Shown here in pieces: positions 36,136 to 47,052 of a stretch of DNA of 64,000 nt. The stretch spans positions 53,915,671-53,979,670 of the forward strand of contig JASWHV010000008.1 of NCBI GenBank assembly GCA_030760725.1, given 5' to 3'. The position numbers and the translations under genes were made by a program. The DNA is from Neostapfia colusana (lineage: Eukaryota; Streptophyta; Magnoliopsida; Poales; Poaceae). The notes below the pieces were generated by a model. The model did not search any database. It had not been told where the DNA came from and was given only the letters and a program-made list of their open reading frames with translations. Within the stretch, counting starts at the first letter, position 1; the number at the start of each line of letters is the position of its first letter.

Positions 36136-37542
36136 CTACCCCCTTATTTTAAGGTTTACTTTTGGATATACTATATTAGTCCTCATCTCTCCACCGGGAG
36201 AATTAACCAACATAGTATATTTCAAGTGTGATATGGGTAGATTGTACTTGGCAACATATTTGGATGATATGAATGAATGCGATGCTCTAGAATCAAATAA
36301 GATGGTGGCTGGGTTGGAGTTGGCAAAGAAAATACCAATCACGACGTCCTCAACCTGCTGTGCTTCCTCAGCCGAAACACGGTTCACGTTGCCGCGAGCG
36401 TAATTCTGCTGTCCACGGTTGCTTTGCGTAGCTTCTCCATTTGGCCGTGGGTTCTGCTTGGGAACGTTGCTTGTCTGTCCAGGACCTTTCCTCGGACACT
36501 GACTTGCAAAGTGTCCCGTTTCTCCGCATGCAAAGCATGCCTTGTTGCCCAAGACAGCGGGGATGTTGGGGCGGGGGTTTTGGACAGGGGCGCCCATGTT
36601 AGGACGAGGCACCGGAGGCAAAGGCACATGAGGTGCTTGCATAACAGGACGTTGCTGTGGTGGTGGATTAGGGCGAAACGACCCGTACTGTGGTGCAGCT
36701 GGGGGCATGTACCGAGGGTGTACGTTGTTCCCTTGTGGCTGGTATGGCATCTTTCTTTTGCCCTCTTGCTCGATCTCCCGGATCTTGCTCTCAACCACTA
36801 TAGCTTTGTCAACTAGCTTCTGGAAGTTCACATAGTCGTTGTTGAGGAGCTGAACCTGGATCTCATTGTTCAATCCTCTCGTGAACAAGTATTGCTTCCT
36901 TTGATCAGTGTTGACATCTTTGGGGGCATACCGTGACAGTTGCGTGAACTTGTTGAGGTACTCATTCACGCTTTTCCTGCCTTGGCGGAGACCTTCGAAC
37001 TCTTGCCTCTTTAGCATCATGACTCTGACAGGGACGTAGTGAGAGCGGAAGCTCTCCTTGAACTCAGCCCAAGTGATCGTCTCCTGGTCGACATGAGCGT
37101 TGCATAGAGCATCCCACCAGTCAGCGGCTGCTCCCATAAGTTGGTGCGATGCAAAGAGAACATTCTCTCGATCATTGCACTGAACTATGGCAAGCTTCTT
37201 CTCCATGGACTTCAACCAGTCATCGGCCTCCATGGGGTCAGTAGCTTGTGACAAGGTGGGTGGTCGAGTCCTCATGAACTCTCCCAGTCTGTTGTGAGCC
37301 GGCGGTGGTGGCAGTGGTGGTGGCGGTGGTGCAGGAACGGGGTTGTTTTTGTTGGCTTGCAGTTGACCCAAAGTTTGGATCATGGTTTGCATGAGTTGGT
37401 TCTGCATAGCCATCAACCTTTCTAAGTTGTTTGCACCAGTCCTGTGGTCGGCATTCTCAGGAGCTTCATCGTGACCACCCTCTTGTGGTTCTGGGTTGCC
37501 ACAGACGTTCCTCCTCTGATGACCGGCGTTTTCCCTCACCAT
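36136..37542 (-). pseudogene. Element D gag and protease N-terminus
   Basis: The probable start is the ATG at 37542 (MVRENAGHQRRN), matching the start in copy G. The frame is open up to 37611, but the upstream ATG there is probably leader. It contains a proline-rich linker (near 37310), capsid region, zinc knuckle CFACGETGHFASQC (near 36530) and the protease motif, which reads DSRASHSF where G has DSGASHSF. The active-site Gly is therefore lost through a G-to-A change. It ends at the frameshift near 36147. Confidence 0.88.
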
Positions 37543-38026
37543 CTGTGTGAGAGAGTTGAGTATATTAGAAGTTAGAAGTTTATAGTGATTCCCCTCAACT
37601 ATATGCATCAAGGTGGATGGACTAAATATATTTATTAGGAGGATGTGAGTACATGTCGAAGCATCTCACATCTCTTTACTATGTGTGGTTATGGACAACG
37701 CTGAAACGTCCCACAACTCACACCAAGCACACAAGCACAAGCAATCATAACAAAAGCTTCACACAACTCCTGTTCAAGCTATTTCAATGGGGTCCTATGT
37801 GGTATTGGGGCGATACCAATCTGTGACTTCTGTGACTCCTACCTAGGCTTGCACCCTATGCTCAGCGTGGCTTCTAATACCAATCTGTTACTAGGCCTCC
37901 GTCCTATGGTCAAGGGTGGTTCTAATGCAAATCTGTGGCCTTTTCCTGGGCTAGCGACCTACGGTCAACATGGCTCCTAATGCCAATCTGTGATTCTATC
38001 TAGGATTGCGACCTACGGTCAACCGT
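37543..38026 (-). other. Element D 5' leader
   Basis: Untranslated stretch between primer site and gag. It holds repeated short words of the type CTAATRCCAATCTGTG (37800-38040) that resemble degenerate copies of the primer-site flank. No gene seen. Confidence 0.75.
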
Positions 38027-38039
38027 GGCTCTGATACCA
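38027..38039 (-). other. Element D primer-binding site (initiator Met tRNA)
   Basis: Minus-strand TGGTATCAGAGCC, four bases after the LTR end. Confidence 0.9.
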
Positions 38040-38378
38040 ATTCTGTGACGCACGGATTCTGTAGGACACCACAGAATCCTAGCTTATGCATATGTGTGCC
38101 CAGGATGTTCATCACACATACACATATATCCACAAACTGAATTCAGAATAATACCACGAATAACAGGGTTTTATTACAATGTCTCATAAGTCTCATTCTA
38201 ACAGCGGAAGTCTTAATCTAGCAGCGGAAGTCTCCTATACTATTGCGGAAGCAAACTCAGCAGCAGCAGTAGCTCCATCTCCTACTCCACAGGCAAGTTG
38301 ACGGTGGATCACACGCCTAATTCTCCTCATTGTCTTCGAAGTATTCCTCTCCTGTTGCTGATGATGATAATGCAAGGG

Positions 38379-38397
38379 TGAGTACATGTCGTACTCA
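38379..38397 (-). promoter_or_regulatory. Conserved LTR hairpin (element D 5' LTR)
   Basis: TGAGTAC, five-base loop, GTACTCA, 335 bp from the LTR end. Confidence 0.6.
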
Positions 38398-38798
38398 GCA
38401 AGTGCGGGAAATATGACATGTAGCTTACAACAAGGTAGGTATAAAAAGGCTCATTGCATAAAGCAAAGTTAATTTCACAAAGCAAGATAAAAACAGCAAC
38501 TAGCTTTAAATGAATTGTAATCCCAACATATAACATCAACATACCTCCTTCATGATTCCCTCTTTTCATATTCCATCCAAATATTTATCTTTCTCAATAC
38601 TTTCTCATGCTCATGAATACCATCTCATATTCACTACCATCTCATCTCATATTCAATTCCGTCTCATACCGAGACCAAAGCTCATTGTTTCGACTCAGCA
38701 GTACAAAACCTTTCTCAATACCAAGACTAAACATTTCGAAACCAAAACAAAAGACCAAACCATAAACCAATAACCAAACCAAATACCGTCCCAATATC

Positions 38799-39232
38799 CC
38801 ATCTAATCATGGAAGTTGGCCTGGCGCTTGTGACTGGAAGCACGGCTATCATGATAGTTTTAGACTCTGCAGAGTTTGCACCACTTTACCCACAAGTTTG
38901 TCATTTCGTCACCCGTCGGCGACTGCAAAACCTCCATTATACCAGTACATAACCGTCCGTGTATGGCCAAGAGATCACAAAATAGCCTTTACAAAGGGGC
39001 TACTAGATGTATGGACTCACAAAGGTTTCACTGGCAAGCTAGAATCACCATTCTGCCATGTAGCTCCCAGGGCAGTCCTCACTCGACTCCCATTCTCAGC
39101 GCCTTCCACGGTCCATAGCAATCTAGCAACTTACCTAATTAGTCAGCTAAGCCGCACCCATACTTGGCCTTGTGGTGGCACTATATTCCTGGCATGTGCT
39201 CGTATGAACCGGTCCTTAGATCTACGGCAAGT
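38799..39232 (-). other. Conserved LTR-internal block (element D 5' LTR)
   Basis: Minus-strand counterpart of 6560-7030, 53351-53796 and 61694-62139, with the same order of short conserved words. It is deleted from the F LTR. Confidence 0.6.
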
Positions 39233-40181
39233 AACCACCATCTCATTCTACCACTTCCACGAACCAAGCTTGCCTAGATCTCCCTCCGATTCATGATCAT
39301 TAACAACATCAAGTTCTCATTAATCATCATTCATACGAGCGCAGTTAGCTAGACACATTCTAACGCTTCCCATATCCCGTAGATTAGCGAAGCAAAAAGT
39401 AAAACGACAGTACCTGACTCATAAACTTCCCTGGCGACAAGGGTGGTTAATAAAACTAGTAAACTCCTACCAAAGGGGTTTCCCATCAAGTTGACTCTTG
39501 CATACACAGTTTTTGCAAACAAAACAGTTTCAAAAACATGGGATCAATATGGTCAAGGGGCACTTGCCTTGTTCCTGTGGTTTCTGTTGCTCTTGGATCT
39601 CAAAGTCTTGGTTCTGAAATCCTTAGTAGATAGCTCCCTGAGCTTGTCCTTCTACTAACGATCACGCACATACAAGATTTACAGCAATCAATAATCATGC
39701 ACAATCCTTATTCAAGATGCAATGGTGCATATGCATGCTGATCCTACGGTGCTATCAGTTTTTATGTGTTTTTGCATGGCTTGCATGGGTTTTACGATGA
39801 ATAGAGATGTAAGGATCAAGTGTGGACATGGAGATGATCTCGACTTTTGATCTAGATCAATTCCACCATTAAAAACTGATCAACAAATGATCTGTCCACA
39901 TGAAAGAGCTTTGGTTCGAAGAGATCAAAGAAACAAATGCAATGAAAACCGCGATGACGTCGTAAGGTGGTAATGGAGACCTACCTTACTTCCATCGGGT
40001 CCTTCCTCCTAGCTATGGCAGCAAAACAGATCGTCGACTCTCCTCCAACGATCGTGGCAGGGCTCGTCGGCGGTCTCTCCGGCGATCGAACTTTGGCGAA
40101 GGGGTTAGCTCGGCGAATTCGGGGCTAGAGCCTCTAAGTTGTCAGCTTGAGAAGATGTTACGACCAAGGGGTGTTTCGGTT

Positions 40182-40189
40182 TTATAACC
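40182..40189 (-). promoter_or_regulatory. TATA-like box of element D LTR
   Basis: Minus-strand GTTATAAAACC lies downstream of the G-box array. The F LTR has TTATAAATAG at the matching place (about 43065-43075). Confidence 0.55.
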
Positions 40190-40308
40190 GGAATAAAAAG
40201 AGTCTTATCCCGATTGAATTTCAAATAAGAGTCCTATTTGATTTGTGTTTGGATCTTAACAACTTATCTTCAATAGATTTTGTGCGGTATCAATCGTAGA
40301 AGAAATCG

Positions 40309-41215
40309 TGTCGGTTTCCTCTGTATCAGGCGCTCCCGCACAGGGCAAAATCGCTTAAAGAACTCGTTCCTTCGCAGGGATAAGCTCCGGAGGCTCCACG
40401 TGTCCAGCGGGGGCCTAGGTTCTCTCTTCCCTCAGGGGCGAGCTCTGTTTGCGCCACGTGTCAGGTGGACGGGACCTCCCTCTTTATCAGAGGCAAGCTC
40501 CATGTGCGCCACGCGTTTGGCGAGCGGGACCTCCCTCTTCCTCAGAGGTGAGCTCCGCGTGCGCCACGTGTCTGGTGGGTCGGGACCTCCCCTCTCTCCA
40601 GAGACGAGCTCCACGAATGCCACGTGTCAGTGTCGGACCTCCCCTCTCTTCGGAGGTGAGCTCCGAGGGTGCCACATGTTCTAGCAGCGCCGGACATCCT
40701 TTCTGCTCAGAGATGAGCTCCGAGGTCGACACGTGTCCAACAGCATCGGACCTCCCAAAGGTGAGCTCCGGAGGTGACACGTGTCCAGTAGTGTCTTCTC
40801 CTCGGAAGTGAGCTCCGAGGATGACACGTGTCCACCGGGACCTTCTCCTCGGAGGTGAGCTTCGAGGATGACACGTGTCCAATAGGACCAGACCTCTTGG
40901 AGGTGAGCTCCAAGAGCGACACGTGTCCCGCGGTTTAGACCTCCCGGGGGTGAGCTCCGGGAGCGACACGTGTCCCACGATTCTGGGTCTCGCTTCTCCG
41001 CAGTGACTAGCTCTGTAGGCGACACGTGTCCTGCGGAACTGGACCTCGCTTCTCCGTAGAGACTAGCTCCGGGGGCAACACGTGCCCCACGGTGTCGGGC
41101 TTCGCCCCTTTTATAGAGGCAAGCTCCGAACCTACCACGTAGCCAGTTTGGCGGCGGACCTCTCCCCTTCTGTAGGGATGAGCTCCGAAGGCGCCACGTG
41201 GCCAGCGGGCCGCGG
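40309..41215 (+). repeat. G-box module array in element D 5' LTR
   Basis: About 16 units of 46-57 bp contain CACGTG or near variants, seven of them ACACGTGTCC. On the plus strand the array is headed by TGTCGGTTTCC and CCCGCACAGGG, as at the start of H LTRs. It lies upstream of the TATA box in element orientation. Confidence 0.88.
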
Positions 41216-41362
41216 GATATGTCTACGGCGCTCCTCGGCGAATCAGGAATTGACTCCTTTTTTGCTATCTTTTTTACTCTTTCTCTGTTTCTTCTTTGTT
41301 TAAAATGTTTTCTCTACATGAAATATGAATGCATGCATGAATTCAAAATTGAGGGTGTTACA

Positions 41363-41739
41363 ATATATCAACCTATATGAGGATGTGAACACATGCCGAA
41401 GCATCTCACATCTCTCTACTTATGGGTGGATATGGACAACGCGGAAGCATCCCACGACGCACACCAGCACACAAACACAAGCATACATCACATAAGTTTC
41501 AACACACAACTCCTATTCAAGCTTATTCAATGGGGGGTCCTATGTGGTTTGGGGTGATACCAATCTGTGACTTCGTCCTACGGTCATTGGGGTTCTAATG
41601 CCAATATGTGACTTTTGCCTAGGCTTGCGTCCTATGTTCAGCGTGGCTTCTAATACCAATCTGTTACTAGGCCTGCGTCCTATGGTCAACGTGGTTCCAA
41701 TGCAAATCTGTGACTAGGCCTGTGTCCTACGGTCAACAT
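41363..41739 (-). other. Element F leader fragment
   Basis: Similar to the leader of D (GGATGTGAACACATGCCGAAG-type words and CCAATCTGTGA words). No gene. D abuts it directly; the flank ATATA at 41363-41367 would be the D target site, but the other copy is lost. Confidence 0.75.
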
Positions 41740-41752
41740 GGCTCTGATACCA
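41740..41752 (-). other. Element F primer-binding site (initiator Met tRNA)
   Basis: Minus-strand TGGTATCAGAGCC next to the LTR end. Confidence 0.88.
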
Positions 41753-42104
41753 ATCTGTGACGCCCTGGTTCCAAAAACCTCGGAACCGAGCTGATGCATA
41801 TGTGTGCCCAGGATATTCATCACACATATACACATGTAATCCACAAACTGAATTCAGAATAATACCACGAATAATAGGGTTTAAGTACTTTATTACATCA
41901 ATCTCTATCTTTTTCTTGCAGCGGAAGTCTCTAACATATTCTAGCAGCGGAAGTCTTCTAAACTATGGCGGAAGTGAACTAAACATGGCAGCAGCTACAT
42001 CTCCTACTCCACAGGCAAGTTGACGGTAGATCACGCGCCTAGTACTCCACATCCTATTTGAAGTATTCCTCTCTTGTTGCTGATGATGTATGATAATGCA
42101 AGGG

Positions 42105-42123
42105 TGAGTACATGTTGTACTCA
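42105..42123 (-). promoter_or_regulatory. Conserved LTR hairpin (element F)
   Basis: TGAGTAC, loop of five, GTACTCA, 349 bp from the LTR end. Confidence 0.6.
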
Positions 42124-43189
42124 GCAAGTACGGGTAGTATGACATGTAGCTTACAACAAGGTAGGAATAAAAAGGCTCATTGCAGAAAGCAAAGTTTATT
42201 TCACAAACATGATGAAAACAGCAACTAGCTTTAAATGAATTTAATCCCAACATATATCCAATTAAAAACAACAACATACCTCCATCATGATTCACCTCTT
42301 TTCATGTCTCATCCAGACATTTATCTTTCTCAACACTTTCTCATACTCATGAATACCATCTCATTTTCATGACCATCTCATCTCATATTCAATTCCATCT
42401 CATAACCGAGACCAAAGCTCATTGCCATGACTCAACAGTCATGAAACCAATCTCATTACCAAGACTCAACAGTTGTAATTCATAGATAGCTACCTGAGCT
42501 TGTCCTTCTACTTACGATCATGCAAATACAAAATTTACAGCAATCAAACATAATGCACAATCCTTATTCAAGATGCAATGGTGCATATGCATGCTAATCC
42601 TATGGTGCTGTTTTTACTAGATCAGTTTGTATGTGTTCTTGCATGTTTTAATGGCTTGCATGGGGTTTTACGATGAACAAAGGTATAGGGATCAAGTGTG
42701 GACGTGGCGATGATATTGACTCAAGATCTAGATCAATCCCACTGTTAAGAACCGATCAACACGTGATCTGTCCACCCGAAAAAGCTTCTGTTTGAAGGGA
42801 TCGAAGAAACAGATTCAAAGAAAACTGTGATGACGTCATAAAGTGGTAATGGAGACCTACCTTACTTCCTTCGGTCCGTCCTCCTAGCAATGGCAGCAAG
42901 ACAGATCTTCGGCTGTCCTCCGGCGATGGCGAGCGTGTCGGGGCTCGTCGGCGGTCTCACCGGTGGTCAAATTCCGGCGAAGGGTTTAGCTCGGCGAGTT
43001 GGGGGCTAGGGCCTCTAAGTTGTCGGCTTGGAAAGAGATGTTACAACCAAGGGGTGTTCCGGGTTCTATTTATAACCGAAAAAAGAAAAGTCCTACTCCG
43101 ATTTGATTTCAAATAAGTCCTTTTTGATTTGTTTTTGGATCTTAACAACTTATCTCTAATTGATTTGGTGCGGTAGCAGCGTGAAATTG

Positions 43190-44150
43190 TGTTGGTTTCC
43201 GTCAGTACCGAGTATTCCCACGCGTACAGGAGAAAGACCGCTTAAGGATATCGTCCTTCCGCAGGGATAAGCTCCGGAGGCTCCACGTGTCCAGCGGGGG
43301 CCTCGTTTTCCCTTTTCCTCAGAGGCGAGCTCCGGTTGCGCCACGTGTCAGGCGGGCGGGACCTCCCTCTCCCTCAGAGGTGAGCTCCGCGTGCACCACG
43401 TGTCTGGTGGGTCGGGACCTCCCCTCTCTCCAGAGACGAGCTCCGCGTACGCCACGTGTCAGTGCCGGACCTCCCCTCACTTCAGAGGTGAGCTCCGAGT
43501 ATTCAACGTGTCAGTGTCGGACCTCCCCTCTCTTTGAAGGTGGCTCCAAGAGTGCCACGTGTCAGTGCCGGACCTCCCCTCTCTTCGGAGGTGAGCTCCG
43601 AGAGTGCCACGTGTCCAGTAGTGCCTTCTCCTCTGAGATGAGCTCCGAGGATGACACGTGTCCATCAGGACCGGACCTCTCGGAGGTGAGTTCCGAGAGT
43701 GACACGTGTCCCATAGTGTCTGACCTCTCGAAGGCAAGCTCCGAGGGTGACACGTGTCTCGCAGGGCGGACCTCTCGGAGGAGAGCTCCGAGAGCGACAC
43801 GTGTCTCGCGGGTTGGACCTCCCGGATGTGAGCTCCAAGAGCGACATGTGCCCCGCGGGGTTGGGCCTCGCTTCTCCGTAGTGACTAGCTCTGAAGGCGA
43901 CAGGTGTCCTGCAAGGCTGGCCTCGCTTCTCCCCAGTGACTAGCTCTGAAGGCGACACGTGTCCTGCGAGGCTGGCCTCGCTTCTCCGCAGAGACTAACT
44001 CCGGGGGCAACACGTGCCCCACGGGGTCGGACCTCGCCCCTTCTTCAGAGGCAAGCTCCCAGCCTTCCACGTAGCCTAGTTAGTGCCGGACCTCACCCCT
44101 TCCGCAGGGATGAGCTCTAAAGGCGCCACGTGGCCAGCGGGCTGCGGGAA
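43190..44150 (+). repeat. G-box module array in element F LTR
   Basis: About 16 units with CACGTG-type cores. The plus-strand head is TGTTGGTTTCC...CAGTACCGAG...CGCGTACAGG, again like an H LTR start. The unit order differs from D, with an extra block of CACGTGTCAGTGCCGGACCTC units near 43450-43580. Confidence 0.85.
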
Positions 44151-44293
44151 GTGTCTACAGCGCTCCTCGGCGAACTGGAATTGGCTGTTTTTGGCTATCC
44201 TTCTGATTCTTTCTCTGTTTCCACTTCTTTTAAAAATATTTTCTCTATATGAAATATGCCTGTATGCAGGGAATCAAATTTGGGGGTGTTACA

Positions 44294-44310
44294 AAGCTAC
44301 CCCCTTAAAT
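44294..44310 (-). other. Element F polypurine tract
   Basis: Minus-strand TTTAAGGGGGTAGC immediately before the LTR start. Confidence 0.78.
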
Positions 44311-44327
44311 TGATTCTCACCCTCGAG

Positions 44328-44960
44328 ATTCGATGGAGAATAGGTGGGGGAATTTTGCCTTGAGGTCTTCCTCAAGCTCCCATGTAGCTTCGGCTTCTGT
44401 GTGATGGCTCCATTGTACCTTGCACCAACGGATCACTTTGTTCCTCGTGACCCTTTCCTTCACGTCCAAAATTCGGACAGGGTGCTCTACATAGGTCAGA
44501 TCCTATTGAAGTTCGAGTTCATCCGATGGTACTTGTTCTTCTGGTACTCTCAAGCACTTCTTGAGCTGGGATACGTGAAACATGTCATGCACGTCGGACA
44601 AGTGCATTGGGAGCTCTAGTTGACAGGGTACTTCTCCTCGCTTGCCCAAAATCTTAAATGGCCCGATGTAGCGAGGTGCTAGCTTGCCTTTGACGTTGAA
44701 ACGTCGTTGGCCACGGATAGGCGATACCTTAAGGTACACGAAGTTCCCTACTTTGAAGGTCAACTTTCTTCGCCTATTGTCCGCATAGCCTTTTTGTCGT
44801 GATTGAGCAGCCTTCAAGTTCTCCCGTATCGTTTGGACTTGCTTATCAACTTCTTGCAGCACTTTGGGTCCAAACACTTGGTTCTCTCCGGTCTCGTTCC
44901 AAAATAGCAGCGTTCTACACCGTCTACCATACAATGCTTCAAAAGGTGACATCTTCTCCA
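44328..44960 (-). pseudogene. Element F integrase C-terminus and chromodomain tail
   Basis: It starts near 44955 with [15 protein letters not shown], includes KGYADNRRRKLTF and YIGPFKILGKRGEV, then meets a TAG at 44500-44502 (Glu in D). Beyond the stop the same frame gives the chromodomain-like end. Everything upstream is missing; the sequence switches to an opposite-strand LTR at about 44955-44963. Confidence 0.82.
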
Positions 44961-45060
44961 AGGCTGCCGCACCTAACTGAAAAGATAAGTTGTTAAGATT
45001 CAAAATTGAGTTGGACTCTTATTTGAGCTCCAATTGAAGTAGGACTCTCCCTCAACCCCC

Positions 45061-45068
45061 TTATAAAT
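45061..45068 (+). promoter_or_regulatory. TATA box in element G 5' LTR
   Basis: TTATAAATAG preceded by CCCCC, identical to 60711-60720 in the 3' LTR. Confidence 0.65.
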
Positions 45069-45403
45069 AGAACCCAAAACCACCTAGCCATAACCCCTTT
45101 CCCTTTTCCCCCTCCCAAGTCGGCAACCTGGAGGCCCTAGCCCCAACTCGCCGAGTTGGACACACACCCCTCCCTCGCCGGAGTTTAGTCGCCGGTGAGC
45201 CTGCCATAGGAAAAGAGCCGACGATCATAAGGGGAAGTAAGGTAGGTCTTCGTTACCCATCTTACAACGTCGTTGCATCCGTTTTTTTCTCCCCCTTCGA
45301 GTTGAAACTTTTACGTGTGGACAGATCACCTTCTGATCGGTTTTGACGGTGGGATTGATCTAGATCTTGAGTCAAGATCATTACGACGTCCACAATTCAT
45401 CCC

Positions 45404-45408
45404 TACAC
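45404..45408. other. Target-site duplication of element H, left copy
   Basis: TACAC, repeated at 52741-52745. Confidence 0.92.
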
Positions 45409-46534
45409 TGTTGGTACCCACGATACCGGGTACGCCCGCGCACAGGGTAAAACTACCTAAGGACCTCGCTCCCTCCGCAGGGGCGAGCTCCGAAGGCGCC
45501 ACGTGTCCAGCGGGGCCGGAGCTCCCCTACCCTCGGAGGATAACTCCAGGACTGCCACGTGGCCCAGGAGGCTGGACCTCGCCCCCTCCGCAATGGCGAG
45601 CTCCAAAGGCTCCACGTGTCCAGCGGGGCCAGAGCTTCCCTCCCCTCAGAGGATAGCTCCGGGCCTGCCACGTAGCCCAGAAGGCCGGACCTCGCCCCTC
45701 CGCGGGGGTGAGCTCCGAAGGCTCCACGTGTCCAGTGGGGCCGGAGCTCCCCTCTCCTCAGAGGTGAGCTTCGGGCCTGACACGTGGCCAGCAGAGTAGC
45801 GCTGCCCGCCCGGCGCGATAGGCAGCGGGAGTAAAGGCGCGCCTTCCCAAGACGAAGAGGCATGGCGCACGCCTGTCAGGAGGCGTTGCGACCCGTCACA
45901 GTCAAGACAGGCGCACAGTGTCTTAATCTGCAGACTATTAAAGGCAGCGACAAGACATGGACAAGACGTACCCTGCCTCCCCTGCCATCACCAACGGCTA
46001 CACCTAGCCTGCGGCATAGGCAGGGTGGCAGGACGACCACCTCGAAGCCAGCGCCAAGACTATGTAGCTGGTAGGAAGTCACCCCGGGGCCACCTGTCGG
46101 GCCCCCGGGGCCCACCTTGTAAGCCGCCCAAGCCTTGGACTACAAAAGGCTCGGGTAGGCAACGTTACAAGGTGTTCGCACGCTAGCGGTTCGGCCTTTT
46201 ACACACTCTCATGCAGGGTTCGCTCCTCAGCCATACGCACCTGAGGGTTCGACTCTTTGCACACTTGCTCCCTAGGCATTCTAGCACTCAGGTCATCCTC
46301 ATGCTCAGAACTCCGGTTCTGAGCACCAGGCAATACAACGAGCATCTCTGCTCACCATGGACGTAGGGTTTTACGCTCCGGCGGCCTGAACCATGTAAAA
46401 ATCTCTGTGTCAAGCTTCTCCTTTCATCGTCCCTAACGCGTAATCTCTCCGTGAGTGACTAGCCCCTCCAAAAAAGAACCTCCGTGGGCTGCCCAGAGCA
46501 GGCCCGGGGGAAGTGTCGACAACAAACTTCGACA
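45409..46534 (+). repeat. Element H 5' LTR (1126 bp)
   Basis: Starts TGTTGGTACCCACG, ends CAAACTTCGACA. It holds six G-box-type modules of 56 bp (45470-45800). Near 46130 is TACAAAAGG, TATAAAAGG in LTR2, a probable TATA position. Confidence 0.92.
45470..45800 (+). repeat. Six 56-bp modules in element H LTR1
   Basis: CACGTGTCC or CACGTGGCC-type cores occur at about 45500, 45556, 45612, 45668, 45724 and 45780. They alternate with GAGCTCCGAAGGC and CCTCTCCTCAGAGG. LTR2 keeps four. Confidence 0.85.
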
Positions 46535-46536
46535 TT

Positions 46537-46554
46537 TGGCGCGCCAGGTAGGGA
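46537..46554 (+). other. Element H primer-binding site
   Basis: TGGCGCGCCAGGTAGGGA, two bases after the LTR end. It starts with the TGG expected from a tRNA CCA end. I cannot assign the tRNA with confidence, but it is clearly not initiator Met. Confidence 0.6.
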
Positions 46555-46589
46555 GCTTTTCCCTTGCGTGACGAGCTTTCGCCGACGAA

Positions 46590-47052
46590 GATGACGAAGC
46601 TTCCTTCAGCGGCAAGCTTTCGCCGCCCACGTTCACGGCGAACGGTGACCAGCAAGGCCTACGCCTCGACACACTCAGGATGGAGTGTGTCGGGGCAAGC
46701 TTGAAGCCAGCAGCCGACTCCGGCGACGCGGACTCCAGCAAGCCCAAGATCTGCTGCAGCGCCGAGTGTCTCCCAAGCAAGCGCGCTAGCTGCCGCAGAA
46801 GTGCTCCTAGACAATCCGCCTGCTGAAGACGCCCTCCAGGGGGCCAACTAGCAGTGGATCTGTGACGTCAACGACCTCGTCGCTGCTGCCGTCAATCCTC
46901 CGCTGCAGCGGGGACAACGCCCTGCTCAACCATCTACCTCGTCGTCGAGGCAAGATGGTGAGCAACGTCTCGGATCACGCGGTACCGGCAGACGCCCTGG
47001 CGCCACCGGTCCGTGCATAGGAGCCCATAACAGGCGCTCCGGCGCTATCCCA
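46590..47052 (+). pseudogene. Element H decayed gag N-terminal segment
   Basis: From about 46750 one frame reads ALAAAEVLLDNPPAEDALQG, then a TAG at 46849-46851, then QWICDVNDLVAAAVNPPL and a Ser/Arg/Gln-rich stretch. This resembles the start of Tat/Retand-type gag proteins (an NPPAE segment followed by QW..D...LVAAA). It has no zinc knuckle or capsid core and no protease follows. It is a relic, not a functional gene. Confidence 0.5.

Larger units (their letters stand above)
16825..41362 (-). mobile_element. Element D: decayed Ty3/gypsy chromovirus, split by element E
   Basis: 5' LTR (38044-41362), primer site, leader, gag and pol run down to 33887. Pol resumes at 19761 after the 14.1-kb element E and ends in a polypurine tract and a truncated 3' LTR (16825-18870). 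The last ~1.27 kb of the 3' LTR is missing where C begins. Several stops and frameshifts mark it as old. F and G belong to the same family. Confidence 0.88.
38044..41362 (-). repeat. Element D 5' LTR (3319 bp)
   Basis: On the minus strand it runs from TGTAACACCCTC at 41362 to GCGTCACA at 38044. In transcription order it contains a G-box array, a TATA box near 40185, the conserved block (38799-39232), the hairpin (38379-38397) and an AATAAA-like signal (38170-38175). Confidence 0.9.
41756..44293 (-). repeat. Element F LTR (2538 bp, internally deleted)
   Basis: It runs from TGTAACACCCCC at 44293 to GGGCGTCACA at 41756. Compared with the D 5' LTR it lacks roughly 0.8-0.9 kb around 42470, including the conserved internal block. 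The hairpin (42105-42123), TATA-like box and G-box array are kept. Confidence 0.88.
41363..44960 (-). mobile_element. Element F: D-family remnant (pol tail, LTR, primer site, leader)
   Basis: In minus-strand order: integrase C-terminus, polypurine tract, LTR, primer site, leader. The single LTR has a pol tail on its upstream side and a primer site on its downstream side, so it looks like the shared middle LTR of a tandem pair. The leader is cut at 41363 by the 5' LTR of D and the pol tail is cut at about 44960 by the inverted LTR of G. Confidence 0.8.
44961..45408 (+). repeat. Element G 5' LTR, first retained piece
   Basis: Matches 60611-61080 of the 3' LTR. It starts abruptly at the junction with F and ends at TACAC, the target site of H. 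A TATA box lies at 45061-45068. Confidence 0.88.

Noticed and set aside
46537..46554. Initiator-Met primer site for element H
   Set aside because: The sequence is TGGCGCGCCAGG, not TGGTATCAGAGCC. A different tRNA must be the primer.
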